A stretch of DNA of 64,000 nucleotides from Diadema setosum. Lineage: Eukaryota > Echinodermata > Echinoidea > Diadematoida > Diadematidae. This document shows positions 1-27,161 of this stretch, piece after piece. The stretch is taken from the NCBI RefSeq assembly GCF_964275005.1, contig NC_092692.1, forward strand, positions 12,076,764-12,140,763, read 5' to 3'. The position numbers and the translations under genes were made by a program. Position 1 is the stretch's first letter. Each line of letters starts with the position of its first letter. Under the pieces are notes generated by a model, which was given only the letters and a program-made list of their open reading frames with translations, was not told where the DNA came from and made no database searches.

Positions 1-178
1 CAGTGGCGGATCCAGAGGGCGGTGCAGCCGGCGCACGCCCCCCCCCCCCCCCATTTATTTTACGTCGAAAACAAAAGAAATAAAAATGAAAAAAAAAAAA
101 TGAAATGAAACCCGGAAGTGGCACCAGAAATATTAGTTGCGCCCCTCCCCCTTTACAGAATTCCTGAATCCGCCCCTG
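1..178. repeat. hAT-type miniature inverted-repeat element
   Basis: The window opens with CAGTGGCGGATCCAGAGG, and 159-178 is an inverted relative (reverse complement CAGGGGCGGATTCAGGAA). CAG-rich ends of this kind are typical of hAT-derived miniature elements. The inside is a poly-C run and A-rich sequence. The left target duplication is outside the window. Confidence 0.65.
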
Positions 179-657
179 CAATGGTTTGTTTATTTGGGAG
201 CTTTCGCGCCCCCAAGCAGTGCTTATAAGTTTCGAGAGGAGTGAGAACAGCCTTTATCAGAATCAGATTCATGTCAGATACATTATTTCCAGCAAACAGA
301 CAGGAAAGAAGTGTTCTCCAAGCAGTTAGATGGTAGGGTAACAGTTGAAACTTTATTTACATACAGAACACTGTTATTGCTATGCTTTACAGGTTGATGC
401 CTTGTTATCATAACCAGCATCGATTTACAAGCGTATCTATGACATGCACTTTTTTTTTTTCTATTTTGAACCGGAAAGGTATATTTTTTTACCTTATAAA
501 ACTGTATCAGTGTTGCAACAACTTGCACTGAGCTTTCAATGTTTGGAGTCTTGTGCAGATGTGGATCCAATGTACAAGTAATCTACTGAATGACCCGTAT
601 ACTGCTTACAGTAGGTCAGGGAACTGTGGATCACAGTACCAATTGATGATCTGTTTA

Positions 658-754
658 TTAACCCGTAGAGGATGGACTGATTTTGCTACAAAACACATTT
701 CCCATCTATAGAAACCTGCCGGAGTATTCATGAGACTCGTCTTCAACACATTAA
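658..754. repeat. 95-bp TTAA element, copy 1
   Basis: Starts and ends in TTAA. It is a diverged member of the family at 14838-14930; shared parts are the GAGGATGGACTGATTTTGCT block and the closing CTTCAACACATTAA. Confidence 0.65.
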
Positions 755-793
755 ATGCAAGGAGCTAGTGATACCACACCGCCAAAGTGATCT

Positions 794-954
794 TGGTCCC
801 ATTTCATAAAAGATGTTAGGATAGCATCTCCTGTGAGAATTGCAACATCTTGTAGCAACAGCCTATCAGGAAGCAGGATTTTTGTCATTACCATGGCACT
901 TGTCATGGCAACAAAAGTTACAATCAAGGCAACTTTTTTATGAAATGGGGCCCA
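794..954. repeat. Inverted-repeat element ending in CCATTTCATAAA
   Basis: Left end GGTCCCATTTCATAAAAGAT is the inverse of right end TTTTTTATGAAATGGGGCCC. Length about 160 bp with no coding capacity; a non-autonomous DNA transposon relic. Confidence 0.6.
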
Positions 955-2296
955 GAGCCATAGTACTGCAAACTGTCACAATTTTATAAATGTTGGGTCT
1001 TCTGATTTTACAAAAGTCTTCCACATACATGATTATTTTTTTTATCTATCTATTTATTCTATTTCTTTTCTTTATATTTTTGAGTCTGTCCATATGTCAA
1101 CAGTAGAAATGTGTGAAATATACAAACAAATATACATGTGTGCCACTGACTAGTTGCAGGCAAATATAAAAAACAATATTTTTAACAGATCAACCTATAA
1201 ATAAGTACTGTTCGTTGATCCATCCGTTCTTTCTGGTCTTTTTTTGTGTGTGGTAATTATTGCTATTCAAATACAATTGTACTTATCAGTGTTGGACCTG
1301 TTTGGGGTGGTTTTTTTTTTCTTTGCCCTTTTATCAACTTAGCGCAAATATGTATGAATTCTGCAAGTGTGCAACTGACCATAGTGCTTGCAGGCAAATA
1401 TGAAAAAGTGATGCTATAGCCTATAATTATGAACAGGTCAGTTTACACATAAATGCTGTTCATTCATCCATCAATTCTTATAGCAATTTGATTACTTTGT
1501 AACGTGTATATTAGAGCTGTATTTAAATTCATTCATCACTAAACTGGACTTTTTTCACTAAAAATCATAGACCATATCCCATAAAGCATAGATTATTGAT
1601 GCATAGGTGAGCTTGAAATGTGTACCGTTAGTTAAATTTTGAATAGCTTTTTTCCTTTTACATTGACGCTACACCCGAAATGTCTGCAGCAACCCCTCCC
1701 TCCCTCCCCCCCCCACCCCTGTCCTTGAATATAATTTGCCCAACCTCAAAAGAGCTCTTGTGTACATCCTAGATATACTGTAGAAATCACATTTAAGGTA
1801 CACATCATATATTTTGCAATCACATTTTGCCAATTCAGGTGTCGGACATGCAAAATAATGAAGATGATTTTGCTGTGACGTTCTTACTGTTATGCAGTGT
1901 AGAAGTAATATGTTTTTAGAGGTACCGGTCTTTCAGATGTGGATCCACAAGCTGGAAGCTCCCCCAGGAGTACTGTCATTACCATTGTTTAACCCATCAA
2001 GTCCGTGGGGCATTTTGTGCAGAAATAAGCATCTTTGCTCATTAAATTGGCAACTTGTATTCTACTGCATATCATATAATGCAGAAAGACTATACAGACC
2101 TTCTCAAATGAATTAAATCTGCGTAAAGTCAGTAAAAAAAAGGACAAAGATATGTTGTGTGAGGGGCAAATATCAACTTTGATTCAAATGTAAAGTATGT
2201 AGCCAATTCAAGGATCAGTTATGAATTTAATCAGTTACAAATACATCATATAGAGGCCTTTGATAACCAAGTAGTTTCTTGAACTTGGTAGGCTAG

Positions 2297-17020
<14,724 letters not shown>

Positions 17021-17509
17021 CAGAGCCCGCGTTCATCCGCTGCTTGTACTGTACATCCCTGTGGTCGTCAGTCGCCCGTAGTCATCGATCGCGCATTGGT
17101 GTCGTGATCACAGACCGTAAACAGCAGGATCATTGTTATGGGCCACTAAAAGTCACATGATCACCAGCCACGGACAGTCTCACATTCATCACTCCTTTCT
17201 GCTGCAGGATTTTTAGAATGTAAAGTTTATTCCTACAAAGTTCACGTGCACCTGTATGTGTAATATGAAGTGTTATGCAGAGAAAGTGGCTGTTATAGAA
17301 ATGTTCTTTTCTATGCATAGATGCAGTCCTTCAACTGTTTTATTCCTAAATATTTCCCACTTTATTTTCTTTTGAATCTAACCACATCAGGTTGAGTCCT
17401 CTGTGAAAATAGCAGGAACTCACTGACAAATTGTCATGTAATATGGTTAATGGGAATGAAGAATTTATTGAACGAATGTAGATCTGAATATTCTATCTTC
17501 TTTAGATTA

Positions 17510-17515
17510 AATAAA
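17510..17515 (+). promoter_or_regulatory. Likely PCYT2 polyadenylation signal
   Basis: AATAAA about 490 bases after the PCYT2 stop, preceded by an overlapping ATTAAA-like run and followed by T/GT-rich sequence near 17520-17570. It would give a 3' UTR of about 0.5 kb. Transcript data are not available here. Confidence 0.55.
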
Positions 17516-20500
17516 GTCGTATTTATAGTTATGACTTGGCTTGTGCAATGTTGATAAAAGGGTGTAATAGTATTATATTGTCCACCTGTGTAGGAGAGTG
17601 TAGAACAGAGCTTACAGATATTATGAAGATATACTGGTGCACAACTACTGACCTTTGACCTTATCTGTAGCGATTTGAGTCGGGTAGACTGCAAAATTGA
17701 TCAAAATCAGGATTTTTTTGTTTTGTTTTTTGCAAGCTCTCTGCCGGCTAAACGCTTTTAAGAACAATATTGGAAATGTGGCAATATGGCCGACTGTTTG
17801 ATGAGGTTCACTAGAATCTAGTGCGAAGTAGTTTGAGGCGGAGCAGTACTTTGGCAGTATTTGTGTAGTATTAGCTAACCGTGATGCACACAGTAGAAAA
17901 GAAGATACTGCTTTGGAGCTACGCCTGCATCGCAAGATTTCAGCAAGACGTCTGTGGCCTCAAAGAGGGCGATCATATTTAATTCCTCATTTCCTCCCCT
18001 CCCCCACCACACCCTTAGCAGAACCAAAAACAAAAAATTAAACAATGGAAAATGAGAGGCAGTCAGTATTACATATATCGTGATGATATCCTTCGGTAAC
18101 ATCTAAATACTGGTATTTACTCGCAAATGTGGTTAGGTATACACCTCCTAAGGCAGGAAATGGAGTTTGGGGCTATATTCTATGATAAAGTTGTTTGTCT
18201 TTGTGGCGCGCTGGTAGGCATGACATTAATGATCATGAGAATTCATGTTTAAGTGGGTTTGCTCTTTATATCAGAGTGGGTCGCTGTCTAACGCGATATG
18301 GAGAACTCCAGCAACCACCCCTATTCTGAACAAGCCCATGATATTGGGGTCTGGTTTGAGTAGATAGGATGAAATACATCCATAAAGGTATATTAGATTT
18401 ATATAAATATGCTCTTATGATATGCACATATGATATAATATGTTAAAATGCCTTGTAGATTAGTATTGGATGATGAAATTTTGGCGTAAACATAGTGTGA
18501 AAATATTGAAAATATTATGCGTTGGGATATAGTTACATGGTGAAGTATCTTACACTGTACCAGTAATGACTGTGTAGGGGATTTTTGTTGACCTAGATGT
18601 GCAAAATATACGTATTTGGGAAAATTTTAACTAACCAGCATAGTTTCAAATGTGTGATATTTACATTTATGTATGTGTGTTTAGAGATCAAATGAAAAAA
18701 AAAAAATGTATTCCTGTTCTCATCTTCTGTTGATAAAGGGCTTTTTAATGGGTGAATATTAAGGTCTGTGTATGCATTATGCCATACACGAGCATGAAAT
18801 GATTATAGTACGTGTAATTGCAATTTTGAGCCACCTATTGCTATATACTCAAATGCTCCAGTGAGCATGATACACACACAACCCCCCCCCCCCCCACACA
18901 CACACACACACACTCACACAGGTGGTATGCCAAGAATGTTAGTGTGTGTTAATTTGAATGTACTGATGTTGCATACTTCAAAGCACTGTGTGTAATATAC
19001 ACACAATGATGATCAAATGTTGCATTCTAGCATGCTGTGAAACACAGCACTGAGGTATGCATGTACAGCAGAGCTATGCACCAGCAATTGCTCGTAAGCT
19101 GTCGTCTACAGCGTGTGATGTGCTAGTGAAATGTAATAAAATGTAATTAAAACCTTAAATACAATACACCTATTGAGTTGACAGTGATTGCCATAGAGCA
19201 ATCACCCAATGACGTGTACTTGGAAAACCCAGGCACACAACAGTCAGTTGACTCAGGCAAACATATCAGGATTGGTAACGTTGCTGACTACCTAAACGAT
19301 GGAATGAAGTCATGCATACAATGCAGTCCAGTGTGATCAGCCACCAAAATCACATTTATATTAACAGCAACAGTTAATCACCTGTTGGTATTCATAGCTC
19401 TGTCAGTGGTAAAGTTGCTGACATGTTGCCAAGTTGTTGAAGCAAATTGCGTGTTTGTGATGTTTCCTTCCTTGGTTCACAGAAATGTCAAAAAGTTGTG
19501 TTCACTTCACTTCACTTGTTGGGGAATGGCAGACATTGTGGAGTTACATGTGGCCTGTCTCTAGTTCAAAAAAAAACCAAAAAACTGTGTGTGCAAAATG
19601 TTAACACTTAATTCTCCAGTAGAGTTGTTTGATTTATTTAGGACACTGTTAACTGACCTGGGCTGAGACAAATGACGAACTGGATTGATTTTCACACATG
19701 AAATGGTAGTACTTCTCTATGAGAAGCCATGAACAAAATCGATGTGGAAGCTTCCAGAATTGTGAATGAAGCCCTTTGCAGCCCTTGTGTTGTGTTTGAC
19801 AATGTTTCAGGTCTACAAAATTGATTTGTTTTGGGGCTGCTTTTGCTCATTACTTAGATGTTTAAACCAGGAGGTGCAATGAAGGGCTTGTTTCTGATAT
19901 TGCCATTTTTAAATACTATGCTATGGTGGTAGCTGAGAAAATGTTGAGAAAAAAAGTTGAAAAAATGAGGGGGCACAACTCTACATAATATGTGTATGTA
20001 TGTATGCTTGTATGTATGTTGTATATATGATTGCTGGCTATGTCATGATCTCAGTTTGCGGAAATATTTCTATTTAAGTTTGCTATACTGCTAATTTATT
20101 TTTGCAAATGAGTATCGGAGGGGGTCAAGTGGAGGCGTGCTCTTAAGTATGTAGAGTGATGCCTGTGCGATGTATGTTCAACCTCAAATTGCACTAGACC
20201 TGTGGAAGCTGAATGCAACTTTCAGTTGGATTTAGCATTTGTGTGCCTCTTATAGTGGGAGCTGGAATTCTCCTTAGGGAGTGGACCGAGTGTGCCGTGG
20301 TTGTGGGTGTGATTTCCAGTAACCATGGCAACAATGTGCTGTAATTCACTTTGAATATTGTGACATGGTGGAAGGATGGTATATAAGAAACAATGACTAT
20401 CATTGATATTATTCTTCCAGAGCCCTACTACAGTAGTGTCTGCACTTGAAAATCGTGTTTGACATAACATGGCGAGTACCAGCCACTCTAGTCCAGCCAG

Positions 20501-20967
20501 ATTGTAAGTTTTAATGAGGTTTATTGTCTGTGCAGTAGTCGCAGTGGCCAATTTCCAGTGCGATACGAACATATCTGAAGCAGCTGAGTCATCCTGTTAA
20601 GTGGTTCGTGTGTGGCATTCATCTAAGATACTGGAAAATAATTCTTTATTTGTAATGTATTCATTGTTTGTTCATCATTTCATTGTGTTTTTTTGTTTTT
20701 GTCTTGTTTAGGGTGTTTTCACTGGATCCATACACATTGCTGTGTACAGTAAAAAGAATACTAAAACAAAAACAAAGCAAAAAAACAAAAACAAGTAGGT
20801 GTAATACATAAACATTCACTGTTTGTTCAAAGTTGCACATTAGGCACATCAGGGATACATGTAATTGTAGAGCAAAGCATGGCAAAGTCTTGGATGTCAT
20901 TTTGAAATTGCTATCTAATGTTTAATGCATCTTAGCCTACACTTTAAAGAAAAAGAAAATAAGATAA

Positions 20968-21055
20968 GAGTCAACCTTGCCTAAGTCGAATTTATTTGGA
21001 CTGCAGAAATAGCTTCAACTTATGAGGGATTAAAATCAAAAGGCCCCTCTGGAAA
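20968..21055. repeat. Partial 'GTCAACCTTGCCTAAGTCG' element
   Basis: AGTCAACCTTGCCTAAGTCG and GACTGCAGAAATAGCTTCAA match the element at 45202-45381. The right half is missing. Confidence 0.6.
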
Positions 21056-21088
21056 GAAAAAAAAGAAGAACTTAAACACAGTTGATTG

Positions 21089-21278
21089 TACAGTGGACTC
21101 CCGTTATAATGAAGTCCTCAGGACCAGCAGTTCTCTATTGTTATATCTAAATTTCGTTATAACCGAACAAGAAAACAATGAAAATACAAAGAGTGGATAA
21201 CGTTGCGGCCCTAATCAATACTTCTTGTAACTGGAATTTTGTTATAACCGTGTTCGTTATAATGGGAGTGCACTGTAA
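21089..21278. repeat. 'CAGTGGACTCCCGTTATAA' inverted-repeat element
   Basis: TACAGTGGACTCCCGTTATA is mirrored by TTATAATGGGAGTGCACTGTA-type sequence at the right end, with TA at the borders. The form is that of a Tc1/mariner- or pogo-type miniature element. Confidence 0.7.
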
Positions 21279-21355
21279 TATGGGGAATAGGCATATCTTA
21301 CAATGTGAGACAATGGTACCTGCTGACTGCATCAGTCAGCTGTTATGTAAATCAA

Positions 21356-21619
21356 TTGTGACCCGCTACAACAAAAGGATCCTAAAGTCGCTGACGGGCG
21401 AGCCAAGCATGGCCCAGAAAAATGCTATTTTCAGGCCTTTCTTTTGATCATTTAGCTTCGAAATTTCGGCAGATGATAGAAGATACATTAGACTACAAAA
21501 TTATGTTTAAAACAGAAATCCGAACGTTTTGACAGATTTTGGTGATCTGACTTCAAACTCGATTTTCTCGGCTCACCCGTCAGCGACTTTAGGATCCCTT
21601 TGTTGTAGTGGGTCACAAT
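21356..21619. repeat. 'TTGTGACCCGCTACAAC' foldback element, short copy
   Basis: Inverted arms of about 50 bp start TTGTGACCCGCTACAACAAA and include GGATCCTAAAGTCGCTGACG. A 655-bp relative lies at 54632-55286. Confidence 0.8.
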
Positions 21620-23267
21620 TGTATTTTCAGACTTATAGATCTTATAATAAATGTCAATACATCTATAATGTGGTGTGGATACTGTATTCCTAGAATGTTT
21701 TTATTTCTACCAAATAAAGAATGGTCTATAAATGACTGTAAAGATCAAAACAGTTAGTGTTAACTGTGTCGTGATGTGTAAACATTTTGTCCTTCTGGGT
21801 GGTACAGCTTTGTCTTGGAAAGTGATGTTTGCTGAAATTTAAATGAGTGTAGCAGGATGTAATAACCTCATAATTTTTCAAACAAGTTCAGTGAAGTCTT
21901 CGGTGTTTTTTGCAGTTCATCAGAAATACTTGAACTACAGTCAATCTTCAGAACCATGTTAATATGCAATCTGTCATCGAGGATTTTTTTTCTTTCTAAT
22001 CTCTAAAGCAAAACAAACGACATGAAATTAGTTCACACAATGTAAAACTCGGGATCCAGATAATCACCAAACCAATGCTTTTGAGATGTGGGACTGCATG
22101 CAACTACTGTTGTTCTCTCATGTTTTCTTTGAATTGTGTTGACAGAGGGAGTGGCAGTGCTTTTTTTGAAAAAAACGTACACAAAATCGACCACAGTGAA
22201 AATTTCTCTTGTAACGTTTTTTGATGTCTCAGCTCATAGCTCCAAAATAAAATACAATGAACTCAATGAAGCCAAAACATCCACTTGTGAATGTAATTAT
22301 ATACTGTTTTATTTGAAACTCCAGTTATACACTGACATTGCAGCTGCATAATATATAGCACATGACTGTTCCATAGTACAAAAATGGAAAGACAATGGGC
22401 AAAAATGACAATCTTGTGATTAATACATGCTAAGGCTTGTATTAGCAATCCTTCTTTGACGTAACACATTCACAAGTATTTCTGCCAAAACTGAAGAAAA
22501 AGATGAAAAGGTTGGAGGTCTACTGCAGTCTGATTTTGATAATTCAAGCAACAGCATATTTTTATTTTCATTACGTGAAAGCTCAGCTCAAAATACTGCA
22601 AAGAAGTGGCTTTAGCATAAATATATCTTACAGACATAAAACTCAGCTTCACTTCAGTGTAGTCAATCCGACTTCTTTGTCTTGTTTCTTGGTGTCAAAT
22701 AATTACACAACTATAACTGCACCTCCTTAATACAGCCTCCAAGTAGAGCAAATAACTTCTTGCAGATTCCCAAAAATCTCACAATGTGTTTTGCCCCGCA
22801 GGCAGTTCAATTTTTACTTGAAGTTTTGAATACTCTCAAAGAAGAATATTAGCTTTTTGATAAGAACCTCTCAAACTTCTTACCTTGTCTTAAACTTGCA
22901 TTATCTCACCTACACTTTAAAAATTGTACAAACATCTACACTAAGTATGGCACCTCATGATTTCATTTATGGAGAAATATTTCCGAACAAATTTCAGCTC
23001 AAAATGCAAGTGTACAAAAATTCAGGTTTACTCATGGCAGCAACATGTCGTTACATAAATTTTTGCATATTTCTATATATTAAAGAGGGGATTGTCAAAA
23101 TTGTATGCACACATTTTATTCAGCCTTCTTCCAAAAAATAACTCTTTTTATTCAACCTCCTGTCAAACAATAACCTGTGTGCACTACATCAGGCAATATA
23201 ACCCTAAATCAGTGCTGTGTTGATACCACTGCAGCAATACACAAGTAATGCACAGATGAGAGGGTGT

Positions 23268-23384
23268 TAGTGGAGATGCAGCGCACTTGAGGATATTTAC
23301 AATGGTGAAACATTCATCAGGCACAGCTGAGTGCATGTTGCTCAACACTGTAAACACAAGAGTGAGCTGCATCTCCACTAACAT
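23268..23384. repeat. Small palindromic element 'GTTAGTGGAGATGCAG', copy 1
   Basis: GTTAGTGGAGATGCAGCGCA is mirrored by GAGCTGCATCTCCACTAAC. About 117 bp. A second copy forms the core of the larger foldback to the right. Confidence 0.75.
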
Positions 23385-23584
23385 CACAAATTCAAACCTG
23401 TGCATTATTTGTTTTATAAAATGGGTTCAAGAATGTAGCCAATTGGAAGCGCTGAAATGAGTCACGTGTGCGTGTATTACTTTCTCACTAACATGCACGG
23501 CCTGATGTCACAATGTTTACACTAGCAGTGCGCACTCAATCAGTTGTTACAAGTGCGTCACGCGCTACTATATGCGCTGTCAAT

Positions 23585-24125
23585 CCTGTAAACAACTTCT
23601 AGTTCGGGCTGCCGGCCGGCCTTTCTTGTGTGCATAACATGTGTGGCGTACGTATACTCTTATACGTACAGTACTTATATGTGCGGGATGTTTAAGACGA
23701 ACATCTTCGGACATCTTGACTCTTGAGCGAGTGCTACATGTAGCTGACTGGTATTGACCCACAAAGGTACATGAAAAATGCTGTTAGTTTTCGACCCATT
23801 TTATACAACAAATGATGCACAGGATTATTTCATGGCGTTAGTGGAGATGCAGCTCACTCTCGGGTATTTACAATGTAGTGCAACATGCACTCGGCTTCGC
23901 CTCATGCATGTTTCACAATTGTAAATACCCTCGAGTGCGCTACATCTCCACTAACGCACTCTATCCTGTGCATCATTTGTATAATGGCATTTTTCATGTA
24001 CCTTTATGGGTCAATACCAGTCAGCTACATGTAGAACTTGCTCAAAAGCCCCAGATGTCCAAAGATGTTTGTTCCAAACACTCCACTCGCCGACTACAGG
24101 AACCAGAAGTTGTTCAAAGATATCA
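23585..24125. repeat. Large foldback with nested palindrome
   Basis: Sequence on both sides of the central GTTAGTGGAGATGCAG...CTCCACTAAC palindrome (23837-23957) is itself inverted: CTACATGTAGCTGACTGGTA near 23730 faces TACCAGTCAGCTACATGTAG near 24014. Similarity weakens outward, to about 23585 and 24125. Confidence 0.75.
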
Positions 24126-24447
24126 GTGATTGAGAGCACACTATTCACCACAATATACGCTTGTAACAGCAGGTTCATCAACATGATTATCATGATTATC
24201 ACAAAACCATTTTCACACACACAAAAAAAAAAGGATCATGATCCCTAACTTTTTATCACATGATTGGTTTGTCTGTTTGTTTGTTTTTTACTTGCAGTAA
24301 CTATCTACAAATCATCTTATTCCCATGAGTACTGTTATAAATTCATTTTTCATCGACCAAGCAGTAAAATAACCAGAGCACCAATGGATAAATGCATAGA
24401 TAACTTTCCCTTTCTTTGAAAAAAAAAGAAAAAGAATGTAATATTCC

Positions 24448-25090
24448 TCAAAGCGCATGTTCCTCATTCTCATTCTGGATTTCGGCCGATGGGTTTATGT
24501 GCCCATTCTCCTCTCCAATCCTGCGCTTTTCCACGTTGGACAGCGGGATGTTTTTCGGGTTGAAATTCTGCCTTGTGAGTGTGCTGTTGGCCTGCGTGTC
24601 GTCGAGGAACTGCTTTGGTGCGTTCTCGGGGACAATGTCGGGGTTCGGGTGCCACTGCGACGCGGAGAAGTACGGCTGGAAGGACCTCGAGCTCTGCCTG
24701 CCCTTACCGGAGACGGCCATAACCGCTAGCCTCACATCCTCATCTAAGATGCAGAGTACGAGCAGAAACGCGACAGCCTGCACGATCGCGGCGATTCCGA
24801 ACACGTACTGCAGTCCGGGCGGCGTGCTGTAGACGACGGCGAGAAGGAAGAGCCAAGTGACGTAGCAGACGATGAACAGCGCTGTGACGTGCACGATGCG
24901 GCTCGTAGTCAGCCATGCCCACGGCGGCTTTGCACCGCCCTCCCTTGTCGCCGAACTAGCTTCCCCCGTCTGCTTCACTACATTCCGATTCGTGAGGGAG
25001 AGAAGGACTGCCGTTATCACCAGGCAGGCTACCACGGGCAGCGTCAGGGAGAACACTAGAGCATAGGGCAGCTCTGAACTTAAAAAGCAC
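24448..25090 (-). CDS. Receptor last exon, segments 5 to 7 and tail
   Basis: Acceptor ttatag; stop TGA at 24450-24448. It begins CFLSSELPYALVFSLTLPVV (outer loop 2 and helix 5), then RIVHVTALFIVCYVTWLFLL (helix 6), LQYVFGIAAIVQAVAFLLVL (helix 7) and a polar Asn/Glu/Ser-rich tail ending ENEEHAL. The exon is clearly GC-richer than its flanks. Confidence 0.95.
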
Positions 25091-27130
25091 CTATAATGGT
25101 CAAAATGGCAGAAAAAGAGACATAAGGAAATGAGAAAAGGGAGATGATGACAATACATGTATATGGATTTGAACCAGACCACCAACATGCATTATTTGAT
25201 GATGCAAAACCAGGGAGACAATCTCATGTAAAACTGCATAGGTATGCTTAAAACAGAAAAACCTCATATGAAGTCTGTTAAGAATGTATAGTATTGAATG
25301 TCTCACAGCCAAGTAACATATGATTTTCTGTGTTTACTTTTTCAGTAAAACAATGTCTAAATGTAAAAACTATTTTTCTGATCGAGTGAAGGTGAACCCG
25401 CTTATTTGTATATCCTCGAATCTCATCCTTTGAAACCAAATATTCACAGGTGGCTGCATCTCTATTTTGCTACGTAATAATTATAACACTATTCAAACAG
25501 AATCTCTGTTCTCATAGTATTCTCCTTTAACGGCATGATTTCAGTAAAAATTTCTATGCTTTGTATTTATGACTGAAAAAATGATTAAAACAAAATTAAC
25601 CTTTGGTTACATTGGAGATCTTTAACAAGCACTCACTCTGAGCTATACAATATTTTGATATCTACGGACAAGGAACTGAAATACATTTTTAGTGTATCAA
25701 AAGCCTAAAGTTATTTTATACTTCATTACCAATGAAGACAAAGCTTGCCTGCTTGAAAGAATACATACCGTGGAATAGAATTGTGATAGACTTCAGGGTT
25801 TGGGGCCGCTGACACTACCACAATGAAAATTGGCACACCTGACAATATGAAGACAAGAAAAAGAGAAACTATTTCGAGTACAATGGCATTTCAACATGAT
25901 TCATTTAAAGGTAGGGAATCCCATTTGCATGCCTTAAATGAAGAGTTGTATAAACACAGTGGTATGTTAAAGAGAGTATCATTTTAGAAACTCCCATAAA
26001 GTATTGAAAGTGGAAGGTAACATTTAGTACATTTTTATTGACCGTTAGATTTTGAATTGAATTTTTTCCGGGGCTCACCGTAAATTCCCGTACATTACTA
26101 GGCTACCTTTGCAGACACATACACTGCATGTGTGTCCATCATATATATTTTGTGAATAAAGTTCATCAAAACTTACAAACATTACATTCTTGCCACACAC
26201 TCTATATGTTATTACATCAGCTCTTATACTTTTAGATTTGTGTTTATAGATAAAAAGTACAGAAGACTGCAACAGAAAGGCTTAAGTGTGGCTGACACAC
26301 AGAACTACTGAGTAGTTGAGTTTTGTGCATTATTCAAATTGTAGATAACTGTTGACTTCCAAATTTCTAAGCAGTGGCCTAAACAAGTCCCCTGAGGTTC
26401 ATATTTAATATTTTGCTGCATTTTGGGAGTTCTGTAAAAGGTATCTCCTACCTTTAAAAGAGAACAGTGAGGAGGAATGTTGGCCGGCTATTTCTTGCAT
26501 CCTATCATTAAATAACAAAGAGAGCTGTCCAGTTTATTTTCTGTGGTCTGAAGTGGTGATTCATATTCATCATTTTGATCTATATCAACAGATCACAGTC
26601 GCAAAAATTAGTGAGCAGTTGAACTCTTGGTGCACTAGGACTGGTTTTAAAACAAACACACTACATACTCTCAAAACAACAAACATCTGTGCACTAATCT
26701 GCTTTACTGTCCAAGAAATCATCATTATCATTATCATTCCTTTTTTCTTCTTTTTATTTGGTGGGGGGGGGGGGAGTTGTAGTACTTCTCTCTAGTAGGT
26801 AAAACTTCTCTCTACTTTTTTTTCTTTCTGATTACCTAGCATCTAAACCGAATTTTTAACCCTTAATTAGTCTGAGTACCCATTGGCACAGTGCAAACCT
26901 GTAGCAGAATACACACTGCCCAAAGTACCTGGCAGAGAAAGGGTTATAAAAGTAAATACAGGAACTGACAACAGCTGAGCAAATTTCTAATCCAGAAACT
27001 TTAGCACAGTCAGATTTTTTACTATTAAAGAGATTGAGATAAGTTTTGATCGACGTCAACAAAGAATTGTACCCTGTCAATGCTCCTATCAAAAAGGTTG
27101 ACCACAATTCCCCAAGGAAAAAGAGAAGCC

Positions 27131-27161
<31 letters not shown>

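Larger units (their letters stand above)
17521..24447. other. Intergenic region between convergent PCYT2 and receptor genes
   Basis: No gene is recognised. It includes the 3' UTR of the - strand receptor at its right end (extent unknown), a poly-C/(CA)n tract near 18880-18915, inverted-repeat elements at 20968-21055, 21089-21278 and 21356-21619, and foldback elements at 23268-23384 and 23585-24125. The small open frames lack conserved motifs and sit in AT-rich DNA. Confidence 0.6.

Noticed and set aside
24416..24832. 138-codon open frame on the + strand
   Set aside because: It lies antisense to the last receptor exon, whose frame shows seven-membrane-receptor motifs. The + frame has no family pattern and is a shadow of GC-rich coding sequence.
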